From contig CAIPYE010000017.1 in NCBI GenBank assembly GCA_903869265.1, forward strand, positions 422,955-486,954: a DNA stretch of 64,000 nucleotides, written 5' to 3'. The position numbers were made by a program, and so were the translations under genes. This document shows, piece after piece, positions 27,702-35,685 of the stretch. Every line of letters begins with the position of its first letter. Position 1 is the stretch's first letter. Source of the DNA: an uncultured delta proteobacterium (lineage in GTDB: Bacteria; Desulfobacterota; Desulfobulbia; Desulfobulbales; Desulfurivibrionaceae). Under the pieces are notes generated by a model. The model saw nothing but the letters and a program-made list of their open reading frames with translations, was not told the DNA's origin and ran no database searches.

Positions 27702-29830
27702 CCATCCCTCTGCTTTTTGAGGCCGGGCCTCTGAACCCTGCCGATCTTCGTCGCTTTTCCACCCTGTTCACCAAGACGGCTTTTGATTTTTTCCCCTGTG
27801 ACACTGCCCGGCTGGTACCTCTGGGCGAAGATGAGGGCAAGCCGCCTGCGGAGCTGAAGGCCGGGTTGAAGCAGATTCGCGACAACCACCTGCCCGTGAC
27901 CGACACAGAGCAGCAGGAACTGTTGCTGCCCATCTGGGGCGGGGAAACGCTCTGCGGGTTGCTGGTGGTTCAAGGCGGCGAGTCCCAGCTTTATGGGATG
28001 CCGACGGTCTGGCTCGATGAGCAGAGCCATATCATCTCCAGGGAGTTTTATCTGCTCAAGCAGAGCTGCCAGGATCCGGCCACCGGGCTGGTGAACGGCT
28101 TCCATCTGCGTGGGGAGCTTGAGGCCCTTGGTCAGGAAGCGGCTGAAGCCGTGGCGCCCTTGGCCCCGTCCACCCTTGCCCTGCTGGAGGTGTACCCGCG
28201 CACCCGTGATGCGGACCGAAGCCTGCGCTACATCGTGCGGGCCGGGAGCTGTCTTGCCTCCATGATCGGCGAGGACATGCACCTGCACCACCTGGGCGCC
28301 GGGATCTTCGGCCTGCTCTGGTATGGGGTGGATATGGAGCAGGCCCGGCAGTTGGGCGAATCGCTGCTCCTGCGGCTCAAGCGGGAGAATTTTGTCACCG
28401 CCCATCTCGGCATCACCACGGTGACGCCCCATGATCCCCAGGAGAGCGGCGCGCCGGAGCAGCTTCTGGAGCAGGCCTGGCAGGCCCTGCGCACCGCCCG
28501 GTTGCGGGGGCCTTTCAGCCTCTGCGGCCATGTCACTGCTCAAGACATAGAATCCCACCCCTTTCGCAAGACCCCGGAATCGACGCTTAGAAAATTGCGC
28601 GCCCTGTATCGCGGCAAAAGCCGGTTTTCTCTGGTCTTGCTCCGCATGGATCAGGAGCCAGTCAGCAACCATTTTTCCAAACGGCTGAGGACTCTGCTTG
28701 GTCAGGAGAAGGGGCTGGTGCTGGTCAATCAGCGGGAGGCGTTTTTGTTTCTCGATGGACTCGACGGCAAGGCGGCTCGCGTCTGGCTCAAGGATTTTCG
28801 TGAGAAGATGGAGGGTATCGGCGGCAGTTCCTTTTCCATGGGAGTGGCCATCTTTCCCTATCATGATTTCAAAAAATCGGATTTGCCCCTGAACTGCCGG
28901 AAGGCTTTGCAGCACGCGACATTTTTTGGCCCGGATTCGTTGGCCGTCTTTGACGCGGTCAGCCTCAATATCAGCGGGGATGTCTATTATAATGAGGGCG
29001 ATCTGGTCAAGGCCCTGGGCGAATACCGGCAAGGTCTGCTCCTTGAGCCGGGCAACGTGAACATCCTCAACAGCATGGGGGTTGCCAGTATTCAGCTCAA
29101 TCGGCTCAAGACCGCCCGGGCTTGTTTTGTGAAGGCGCTTGGGGCTGATCCGAAAAATTTCATGGCCCTGTTCAATCTGGGCTTTATCTGTCTTGACGAC
29201 AATCAGGCCCCAGAGGCCCTGGCGCTCTGGGAACGGGCGCTGGCCGTGAACGGCAAGCATGCCGATCTCTTGCAGCATCTCGGCATGCTCTATTGTCGGC
29301 AGGCAAGATACGTCGAGGCCCGCGAGGTTTTGGAGCGTTGCGAGGGGCTGATCAAAAAGAATCCCCAGCAGGGCGGCGAGCCCATGGTGGTGGCGCGCTG
29401 GCTTGGCCGGGCCTGTGAGGCCTTGGGGGAGAATGGTTTGGCCATTGAAGCCTACCAGCGGGCGGTGAGCGGCAACCCTCGGGATGCCGGTTCGCTGAGC
29501 AGGCTTGGCAGGCTCTATGCCCTGGAAAAGCAGGGCCACGATATCGCCCTGGCCCTGTGCGGGCAGGCGGTTGAGCTGGACGGGGGCAAGGCTGCTCATT
29601 GGTATCGCTTTGGCCTGGTGCAGTCCTTAACCCAGGATCAGGAAGGGGCCATGCAGTCCCTGGCCGAGTGCCTCCGTCTTGATCCGCGTCAGGCTGAGGC
29701 GGCTTTATTGCTGGGCAGAATCTTCGAGCAGCAGGATAAGCCGGGCAAGGCCAGAAAGCTCTACGCAAAGGTGTTGCGGTATTCCCCGGAGTATGCCCCG
29801 GCGCAGGCGGCCCTGGCAGCTCTTTCCTGA
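27698..29830 (+). CDS. Two degenerate GGDEF-like domains plus TPR repeats
   Basis: 710 residues, apparently cytoplasmic. An N-terminal ~120-residue region has a GAF-like beta pattern. Residues ~127-275 follow the GGDEF fold order (DPATGLVNGFHLRGELEAL), but the active loop reads HLGAGIFGLL instead of GG(D/E)EF. A second, shorter GGDEF-like unit follows at ~290-425 (RFSLVLLRMD, then SSFSMGVAIFPYH) and is also without catalytic loop. From about 430 to the end there are about seven TPR repeats, for example YNEGDLVKALGEYRQGLLLE. It is therefore probably a scaffold or nucleotide sensor, not a cyclase. It overlaps selA by 4 bp, so co-expression is likely; a functional link is not known to me. Confidence 0.65.
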   Translation: MTIPLLFEAGPLNPADLRRFSTLFTKTAFDFFPCDTARLVPLGEDEGKPPAELKAGLKQIRDNHLPVTDTEQQELLLPIWGGETLCGLLVVQGGESQLYGMPTVWLDEQSHIISREFYLLKQSCQDPATGLVNGFHLRGELEALGQEAAEAVAPLAPSTLALLEVYPRTRDADRSLRYIVRAGSCLASMIGEDMHLHHLGAGIFGLLWYGVDMEQARQLGESLLLRLKRENFVTAHLGITTVTPHDPQESGAPEQLLEQAWQALRTARLRGPFSLCGHVTAQDIESHPFRKTPESTLRKLRALYRGKSRFSLVLLRMDQEPVSNHFSKRLRTLLGQEKGLVLVNQREAFLFLDGLDGKAARVWLKDFREKMEGIGGSSFSMGVAIFPYHDFKKSDLPLNCRKALQHATFFGPDSLAVFDAVSLNISGDVYYNEGDLVKALGEYRQGLLLEPGNVNILNSMGVASIQLNRLKTARACFVKALGADPKNFMALFNLGFICLDDNQAPEALALWERALAVNGKHADLLQHLGMLYCRQARYVEAREVLERCEGLIKKNPQQGGEPMVVARWLGRACEALGENGLAIEAYQRAVSGNPRDAGSLSRLGRLYALEKQGHDIALALCGQAVELDGGKAAHWYRFGLVQSLTQDQEGAMQSLAECLRLDPRQAEAALLLGRIFEQQDKPGKARKLYAKVLRYSPEYAPAQAALAALS

Positions 29831-29881
29831 AAAGTTACAAGATGTGTTGTAGATGGGTAAGCTCTGGAAAGGAGATAGGAT

Positions 29882-30568
29882 ATGCGAGTGACCAAGGCCG
29901 GGATGGTTGTTGACGAGCGGCAGCAGTATTCTTTGGATAATTTCCAGGTGGGGGATTCCTGGCGGCTGTTTCGGATTCTGAGCGAGTTTGTCGAGGGCTT
30001 TGACACCCTGGCCAATATCGGTCGGCCTGCGGTGTCGATCTTTGGCTCAGCCCGGGTCAGCCCGGAAGACCGCTACTACAAGCTGGCCGAGCAGATCGCC
30101 CTTGATCTGGCCACGGCCGGCTACGGCATCATCACCGGCGGCGGGCCTGGAATCATGGCTGCGGCCAACAAAGGTGCGGCCATTGCCGAAGGGCTGTCCA
30201 TCGGGCTCAATATCAACCTGCCCTTTGAGCAGGAGCCCAACCCCTTCACCAATGTGCCGCTGAGCTTCAAGTATTTCTTTGTGCGCAAGGTGATGTTTGT
30301 CAAGTATTCCATGGCCTTTATCGGAATGCCCGGAGGCTTTGGCACCATGGACGAGCTGTTCGAGTCGCTGACCCTGATCCAGACCAAGAGGGTGAAGCGT
30401 TTCCCTGTTATTCTGGTGGGCTCTGATTTCTGGGGCGGTCTGGTGGACTGGATCAAGGACCGGCTGCTGGCGGAAAAATACATCAACGAAGACGATCTGC
30501 TCTACTTTCAGGTCATGGATGACCCGGAGGAGGTCGTGAAGTACATCAAGCGGACCGTGGTGCTGTAG
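29882..30568 (+). CDS. LOG-family protein (Rossmann fold, PGGxGT motif)
   Basis: 228 residues. It belongs to the TIGR00730/LOG family, whose characterised members are nucleotide 5'-monophosphate phosphoribohydrolases (cytokinin-activating type in plants). The N-terminal Rossmann part has VSIFGSARVSP near residue 51 and GYGIITGGGPGIMAAANKGA near 81. The signature PGGFGTMDE is at 150-158 with the catalytic Glu. The N-terminal ~45-residue extension (DNFQVGDSWRLFRIL) is common in proteobacterial homologues. A strong AAAGGAGA Shine-Dalgarno precedes the ATG. Physiological substrate unknown. Confidence 0.9.
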   Translation: MRVTKAGMVVDERQQYSLDNFQVGDSWRLFRILSEFVEGFDTLANIGRPAVSIFGSARVSPEDRYYKLAEQIALDLATAGYGIITGGGPGIMAAANKGAAIAEGLSIGLNINLPFEQEPNPFTNVPLSFKYFFVRKVMFVKYSMAFIGMPGGFGTMDELFESLTLIQTKRVKRFPVILVGSDFWGGLVDWIKDRLLAEKYINEDDLLYFQVMDDPEEVVKYIKRTVVL

Positions 30569-30586
30569 CAAAAACCCGTCGTGGCG

Positions 30587-30613
30587 CCGCCCCGGGAAAA
30601 GATTATGGGGCGG
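30587..30613. terminator. Possible hairpin between convergent genes
   Basis: A 7-bp perfect stem CCGCCCC / GGGGCGG with a 13-nt loop lies between the LOG-family stop and the end of the Tim44-like gene. A T-rich run is seen only further along on the minus strand, so terminator function is tentative. Confidence 0.35.
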
Positions 30614-30616
30614 AGT

Positions 30617-31534
30617 CTACGACTGGTGGATGGCGGAGAGCTTCCAGGGGTTGTTCCCCGCAGGCCGGGTGAAGGTCCAGAACTCTTCGAATTTCACGGG
30701 CTCGGTGGTGCTGCCGGCGAGGTGGTCGTTGGTGTCGCTCACCGTGTAATCGAGCAGGTTGGCGTGGATGCGGGCTGTGATGTAATCCTGCCCTGGCTCC
30801 TGCCACGCCTCGGTTATTTCCACCGTGCGGACCGCGATGTTTTCCAGTCGATTGATCTGTTTGTCGCGCAGCAGGCGGTCAACGTCTTCCTGAAGGATTT
30901 TCCGCACTTCTTCCGAGAGAAGCCCGGCCACTGGCGTCAGATCACGGTGCATCCAGGCACCTTGGATTTTGAAGAAAATATCCATTGCCTGGTCATTGAA
31001 GCGATTTTCGGCAAAGTCAGGGTCTGTCTGGTTGATAGAGGCAAGGCCCGCCGCAAGGTCTGTTTCGCTGGGATACAGCTGTCCGGCATTGTGTTGCTGG
31101 CCATAATCGGCGGGCTGAAATCCATCCTGTTGTTTCTGGTTTCTGCCCCGCAACCAACGAAAGATCAGGTAGCCGAGTCCTGCGACCAGAAGAATACCCA
31201 GCAGGCCGCTGCCTCCGCCGCTTCCCCACCCGCCGCCAGAACCGAGGGCGTTGAAGAGCATGCCGCCCAGAAGCCCGCCTGCCACTCCGCCGGCCATGCT
31301 GCGCAAGAAGCCACCCCCGGCTGGGGGCGGGCTGGGAGCGGGTTGCGGTGCCCCCGGTTGCTGACGGGAAGGGCTTGGAGTCGAAGAGGGACGGCTGGGC
31401 GGAGAATAGGAGCGCGAACTTCGGCTGCCAAAGGATCTTCCGCCTCCGACGCGAGCCTGGCTGTCATTGGGCATAAAGGTGCTTGTCAGAAGAAGCAGCG
31501 CCATCATCGCCAGCATCGTGCATATCTTTTTCAT
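30617..31534 (-). CDS. Tim44-like domain membrane-associated protein
   Basis: 305 residues from the ATG at 31534, which has a GGAG Shine-Dalgarno 6 nt upstream; the ATG at 31540 is nearly equivalent. A signal peptide (CTMLAMMALLLLTSTFM) is followed by a Ser/Arg then Pro-rich low-complexity region, a glycine-rich stretch (GGVAGGLLGGMLFNALGSGG) and one membrane helix (GLLGILLVAGLGYLIFRWL, about residue 135). The C-terminal ~150 residues form a Tim44-like domain (FNDQAMDIFFKIQGAWMHRD through VKFEEFWTFTRP). Such proteins are widespread in proteobacteria; the function outside mitochondria is unclear. Confidence 0.8.
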   Translation of the reverse strand: MKKICTMLAMMALLLLTSTFMPNDSQARVGGGRSFGSRSSRSYSPPSRPSSTPSPSRQQPGAPQPAPSPPPAGGGFLRSMAGGVAGGLLGGMLFNALGSGGGWGSGGGSGLLGILLVAGLGYLIFRWLRGRNQKQQDGFQPADYGQQHNAGQLYPSETDLAAGLASINQTDPDFAENRFNDQAMDIFFKIQGAWMHRDLTPVAGLLSEEVRKILQEDVDRLLRDKQINRLENIAVRTVEITEAWQEPGQDYITARIHANLLDYTVSDTNDHLAGSTTEPVKFEEFWTFTRPAGNNPWKLSAIHQS

Positions 31535-31664
31535 TTCCATCTCCGTTGCATGCTGTTTTCCGTCGCTCCTGTATACCATTTGCTTTGGCGGAATGGGATT
31601 TTTTTTGAGCGGTCCAGCCATCCTGCTGTGCAAACATTTGCCTGATCCCGGCAGCGAAAGACGC

Positions 31665-31709
31665 ACAAAAAAGGCCATGCCGGACAACATCCAACATGGC
31701 CTTTTTTGT
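31665..31709. terminator. Bidirectional intrinsic terminator after typA
   Basis: A perfect 15-bp inverted repeat (ACAAAAAAGGCCATG and its complement) encloses a 15-nt loop. The six A on one side and six T on the other make it usable on both strands. It lies 33 bp past the typA stop. Confidence 0.9.
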
Positions 31710-31742
31710 GGCGCTAAATCAGAAAGGGAGCGAACGCCCTTC

Positions 31743-33527
31743 TTATTTAATGTTAAGCGATCTCTTCCGCAAGCGGATGGTCTTGGGGGTCACTTCCACC
31801 AGCTCATCATCATTGATATAGGCGATGCAGTCTTCCAGGCTCATCTGTACCGGCGGGGTGAGGACCACATTCTCATCGGAGCCGGAGGCGCGCATGTTGG
31901 TGAGCTTCTTGCCCTTGGCCGGGTTGACCACCATGTCCTGGTTCCGGGCGTTTTCACCGATGATCTGACCGGCATAGATCCTGTTGCCCGGGCCGAGGAA
32001 CAATCGGCCGCGATCCTGCAGGTTGAAAAGGGCGTAGGCCACGGTGGTGCATGTATCCATGCTGATGAGCACCCCGTTGACCCGGTTGATGATGTCTCCG
32101 GCATAGGGGCCATATTCGGCAAAAACGTAGTTCATCATGCCCAAGCCCTTGGTGGCGGTCATGAATTCCGAGCGGTAGCCGAGCAGCCCTCTGGTGGGAA
32201 TCTTGTAGACCAGCCGGTTCATGCCGTTTGCCTGGTGCATCTCTTGCATCTGGCCTCTCAGCATCCCCAGCCGTTCGATTACCGCCCCGGCGTACTGCTC
32301 GTCCACGTCAATGGTCAGTTCCTCGTAAGGCTCGAGGGTGACGCCGCCTTCCTCTTTCATGATGACCTGGGGCCGAGTAACCTGGAGCTCGAAACCCTCG
32401 CGGCGCATCTTTTCAATGAGGATGGAAAGGTGCAGCTCGCCCCGACCGGCAACAACATAGCCGACGCCTTCCTTCATGGGTTCGACCTTCAGAGCCACGT
32501 CGGCAAGGGTCTCTTTTCGGAGTCGGTCCTCCAAATGACGGGAGGTGACGAATTTCCCTTCCAAACCGGCAAAAGGCGAGTCGTTGGGGATGAAATTCAT
32601 CGAGATGGTCGGCGGATCGATCTCGATCAGGGGCATGGGCATGGGGTTGTCCGCGTCGGTGAAGGTCACGCCGACGGTAACATCGTCCATGCCTGCCACG
32701 GCAACCAGCTCGCCAACCCCGGCCGTATCGGTGACCACTTTTTTATCGGATTCAAAGCGGAAGATCTTGGTGAGTCGCGCCGGAGAGATGCTGCCGTCCC
32801 GTTTGACCACGGCAATGGGCTTGTTGATGCTCAGGGTGCCGTTTGTTACCTTGCCGATGCCGAGGCGTCCCAGATAGGGGGAATGGTCCAGGGAGCTGAC
32901 CTGCATCTGCAAGGGCGCGTTGGGGTCTCCGGATGGCGGGGGCACATGGGTGGCGATCAGCTCGGAGATCGGCACCATGTCGGTGGATTCATCGGTGAGG
33001 TGATGCTTGGCGTAGCCCTGCTTGGCCGAGGCGTAGACCACCGGGAAATCCAGAAGGTGGTCCGGGGCTTCAAGTTTGACAAAAAGATCGAAGACCTGGT
33101 CAACCACCCACTCGCAGCGGGCTGCGGGCTTGTCGATCTTGTTGATCACCACGATGATGCGCAACCCTGCGGCCAGCGCCTTTTTTAAGACGAAATAGGT
33201 CTGGGGCATGGGGCCTTCCTGGGCGTCCACCAGAAGAAGGCAGCCATCCGCCATGCGCAGGACCCGCTCCACCTGGCCACCGAAATCGGCGTGTCCAGGG
33301 GTATCGATGATGTTGATCCAGTAATCCTTGAAGCAATACGAGCCATTTTTAGCGGTGATGGTGATGCCGCGTTCCTTTTCCAGATCCATGGAGTCCATGA
33401 GGCGTTCGGCTACTTCCTGATTTTCCCGGAACATGCCGCTCTGCTGGAACAGTTGGTCGACCAGGGTGGTTTTCCCGTGGTCAACGTGGGCAATAATGGC
33501 GACGTTTCTGATTTTACTTTGATCCAT
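31743..33527 (-). CDS. typA: Ribosome-associated GTPase TypA/BipA
   Basis: 594 residues with the ATG at 33527, which gives the conserved N-terminus [20 protein letters not shown]; longer in-frame starts upstream add a non-conserved tail. It is a translational GTPase that binds the 70S ribosome under stress and in ribosome assembly. G1 is [15 protein letters not shown]3 is [14 protein letters not shown] and G4 is [14 protein letters not shown]. The EF-G-like domains and the BipA-specific C-terminal domain ([30 protein letters not shown]) are intact. It is a single-gene unit divergent from the dcw cluster. Confidence 0.96.
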   Translation of the reverse strand: MDQSKIRNVAIIAHVDHGKTTLVDQLFQQSGMFRENQEVAERLMDSMDLEKERGITITAKNGSYCFKDYWINIIDTPGHADFGGQVERVLRMADGCLLLVDAQEGPMPQTYFVLKKALAAGLRIIVVINKIDKPAARCEWVVDQVFDLFVKLEAPDHLLDFPVVYASAKQGYAKHHLTDESTDMVPISELIATHVPPPSGDPNAPLQMQVSSLDHSPYLGRLGIGKVTNGTLSINKPIAVVKRDGSISPARLTKIFRFESDKKVVTDTAGVGELVAVAGMDDVTVGVTFTDADNPMPMPLIEIDPPTISMNFIPNDSPFAGLEGKFVTSRHLEDRLRKETLADVALKVEPMKEGVGYVVAGRGELHLSILIEKMRREGFELQVTRPQVIMKEEGGVTLEPYEELTIDVDEQYAGAVIERLGMLRGQMQEMHQANGMNRLVYKIPTRGLLGYRSEFMTATKGLGMMNYVFAEYGPYAGDIINRVNGVLISMDTCTTVAYALFNLQDRGRLFLGPGNRIYAGQIIGENARNQDMVVNPAKGKKLTNMRASGSDENVVLTPPVQMSLEDCIAYINDDELVEVTPKTIRLRKRSLNIK

Positions 33528-33881
33528 AACTTTTTGACTTCCCATGAAAAAGGGTTCGTCCCCGGTTGGGGAAAAAAATAGGCACCATAAATGAAAGTCA
33601 GGGGAAAGGCAAGGAAAAACCAAAAAATCAGCGAGATAAAGAGCGGAAGCGCATTGCGTCATGGTCTTGGCGGGAGGGGTGGGTTTTTCTGGGCAAAATA
33701 GGGTGGGTGGTGAAATTTTATCCCACCTTTCCCCACAAAAAAATATTTGGAAGGGGGATATCCGCAGAATATCTTATGGCACCACTTTATATGGTGTTAA
33801 TTATTTCTTTCAATAGCTACATATGGTATTTTCTGCCGCTTTGGCAAGGCGGGAGAATAAGTGGCCCCACTTGTTTTTTCC

Positions 33882-33957
33882 TTGACACTGCTCCGTTCTT
33901 TTCACTATAAGAGAACATAAAGTGGTGCAAAGTGGGTAATAGGGGAGCAAGAAGGAG
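33882..33957 (+). promoter_or_regulatory. dcw cluster promoter with MraZ-binding repeats
   Basis: TTGACA at 33882-33887 and TATAAG at 33906-33911 are spaced by 18 bp. Downstream, between the -10 and the mraZ start, G-rich units recur every 10 bp: GTGGTG at 33922, GTGGG at 33932, GGGG at 33942. This matches the known MraZ operator layout (TGGGN repeats at 10-bp spacing), so mraZ probably autorepresses the cluster. The rest of the 430-bp gap from 33528 is AT-rich with short inverted repeats (GGTGGG/CCCACC near 33702-33726; AAGTGG/CCACTT at 33859-33872) and no convincing gene. Confidence 0.75.
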
Positions 33958-33963
33958 TTGCGT

Positions 33964-34440
33964 GTGGTTGAAGGGAATGTGAAAAATCCAGTCTGTCGTT
34001 TCCGCAGTCGCTCCGAGCATGTCCTCGATGCGAAAGGCAGGCTGAACATCGCGACTCGGTTTCGCGAGTCCTTGCGCAGTCAGGGCGATGAACGGCTCAT
34101 GGTCATCCCCTGGCACAACTGTATTCGGGCCTACCCGCTGCCGCAATGGGAAGAGCTGGAGGCGGCCCTGTTGGCGCAAGGCCAGAAAAGTCCGGAAACA
34201 GTCAAGCTGATCCGGTATATGATCGGCGGCGCCGAGGAATGCGCCCTGGACAAGCAGGGGAGAATCCTGCTTCCTGCAACCTTGCGGGAAGATTGCCGCA
34301 TCAAGAAGGAAATCGTAGCCAACGGCATGATTACCTATTTTGAAATCTGGGACAAGGAAGTCTGGGAGGCTGAGAACAAACCGACCGCCGAGAATTTTCA
34401 GAATTTCGAACAGGTTCTTCAGGAATTGGGGCTGTTCTGA
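33964..34440 (+). CDS. mraZ: Transcriptional regulator MraZ
   Basis: 158 residues from the GTG at 33964, which lies 6 nt after a GAAGGAG Shine-Dalgarno; a TTG at 33958 would have no spacer. It is a double SpoVT/AbrB-fold DNA-binding protein that represses its own dcw operon. The first half shows HVLDAKGRLNIATRFRE, the second half the matching ALDKQGRILLPATLRE, the two DxKGR/DxQGR beta-turn motifs that contact DNA. Operator-like repeats sit immediately upstream. First gene of the dcw cluster; rsmH starts 6 bp later. Confidence 0.93.
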   Translation: MVEGNVKNPVCRFRSRSEHVLDAKGRLNIATRFRESLRSQGDERLMVIPWHNCIRAYPLPQWEELEAALLAQGQKSPETVKLIRYMIGGAEECALDKQGRILLPATLREDCRIKKEIVANGMITYFEIWDKEVWEAENKPTAENFQNFEQVLQELGLF

Positions 34441-34446
34441 TCCGGT

Positions 34447-35334
34447 ATGCAGCCATCTCATCTCCCGGTCATGCTCGAGGAAGTGGTCACCTGTCTGGCC
34501 CCGAAGGATGGAGGTGTGTATGTCGACGGCAACCTGGGGTTGGGAGGCCATACGGAAGGAATTCTTGAAACCTGCGGCCCCACCGGTCAGGTTGTGGGGT
34601 TTGACTGGGATGCTGCGGCTCTGACCCTGGCGCAGGAGCGGCTGGCCCGGTTTGCAGGCCGTGTCCGCTTTGTGCATGAAAATTTCACCTCGATAAAGGA
34701 GACCCTGATGGAGCTTGGCATTGGCACAATTGATGGCCTGCTGCTCGATTTGGGTCTTTCTTCGTTACAGCTCGATGCGAGCGGCCGCGGTTTCAGCTTC
34801 AAAGGCAGCGAGCCGCTTGATATGCGAATGGACCAGCGCCAGGCCACCACGGCCGCCGAGCTTGTCAACGAGGCATCCGAAGAAGAGCTGGCGGATATTT
34901 TTTTCTACTATGGCGAAGAGTTCCAGGCGAGAAGGATTGCCCAGTGGATTGTAGAGGCACGGCGGAAAGAGAGAATTGTTTCCACCGATCAGCTTGTTGC
35001 CCTGGTGGATCAGGCCATTCCCAAGCGGTTCCATCCCAAGAAGATCCATGTGGCTACCAAGGTTTTCCAGGCCTTACGCATCGCCGTGAACCGTGAGCTT
35101 GACAGCCTTGAGCAGATTCTGACCGATGGCGCCACTCTGCTGGCCCCAGGCGCCAAGTTTTGCGTTATCTCCTTCCATTCCCTGGAAGATCGTCTGGTGA
35201 AACAGGCATTCCGGGAAAATCCCTTCCTTGATGTCGTCACCTCCAAGCCCATCACCCCGAGCCGTGCTGAATGTCTGCGCAATCCCAGGGCAAGAAGCGC
35301 CAAGCTGCGGGTTGCGGCGCGAGGAAGTACCTGA
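34447..35334 (+). CDS. rsmH: 16S rRNA (cytosine1402-N4)-methyltransferase RsmH
   Basis: 295 residues. It methylates N4 of C1402 in 16S rRNA with SAM. The N-terminus HLPVMLEEVVTCLAPKDGG and the SAM site YVDGNLGLGGHTEGIL are near the start (most homologues have DxTxGxGGHS; here the Thr is Asn28). The middle has GLLLDLGLSSLQLD and the SYxED-like motif, and the end shows FHSLEDRLVKQAFRE and NPRARSAKLRVA, all diagnostic. Standard second gene of the dcw cluster; the ftsL start follows the stop by 1 bp. Confidence 0.95.
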   Translation: MQPSHLPVMLEEVVTCLAPKDGGVYVDGNLGLGGHTEGILETCGPTGQVVGFDWDAAALTLAQERLARFAGRVRFVHENFTSIKETLMELGIGTIDGLLLDLGLSSLQLDASGRGFSFKGSEPLDMRMDQRQATTAAELVNEASEEELADIFFYYGEEFQARRIAQWIVEARRKERIVSTDQLVALVDQAIPKRFHPKKIHVATKVFQALRIAVNRELDSLEQILTDGATLLAPGAKFCVISFHSLEDRLVKQAFRENPFLDVVTSKPITPSRAECLRNPRARSAKLRVAARGST

Positions 35335-35335
35335 G

Positions 35336-35677
35336 ATGCGGGATTACGCTAAAAAATATTCCGGTGTCGGCAAACGACAAAGGGTTTCCGGTAAAGGGGC
35401 GAGCAACTCGGACGGGGAGCGGCCTTTCAGAATTATAGGGGTGGTAGCGGTTGTCGCCATGCTGCTGGGCGTCGCCGGCAGTCTTTGGTTTGGCATTGCC
35501 CTGCAGGATGGGCTTGGCAAGCTTGATAAGGGCAAGCAGGAAAGAACCGAGCTCACCGCCACCAATGTGGCGCTCTCCGCGGAAAAGGAAGCGCTGCTGA
35601 AACAGGAAAAAATCGAAGCTGCGGCCGGGGGGCTGGGTCTGTTTCCGCCTTCTGAGAAGCAGATAAGAAGGCCATAG
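35336..35677 (+). CDS. ftsL: Cell division protein FtsL
   Basis: 113 residues from the ATG at 35336. A ~32-residue basic cytoplasmic tail is followed by one membrane helix (IIGVVAVVAMLLGVAGSLWF, about 34-53) and a short periplasmic coiled-coil-like segment with heptad Leu (LGKLDKGKQERTEL, LSAEKEALLKQE). FtsL belongs to the FtsQLB subcomplex that activates the septal synthase FtsWI. Assignment comes from position between rsmH and ftsI, size and topology; primary sequence of FtsL is poorly conserved. The ftsI start is 8 bp downstream. Confidence 0.8.
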   Translation: MRDYAKKYSGVGKRQRVSGKGASNSDGERPFRIIGVVAVVAMLLGVAGSLWFGIALQDGLGKLDKGKQERTELTATNVALSAEKEALLKQEKIEAAAGGLGLFPPSEKQIRRP

Positions 35678-35685
35678 GGCCCGGC

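Noticed and set aside
26978..29599. 873-codon open frame on the minus strand opposite selA and the TPR gene
   Set aside because: Shadow of two convincing plus-strand genes; low-complexity, no domain, crosses both.
33566..33910. 114-codon frame between typA and mraZ
   Set aside because: AT-rich intergenic DNA, runs into the dcw promoter, no Shine-Dalgarno or conserved motif.
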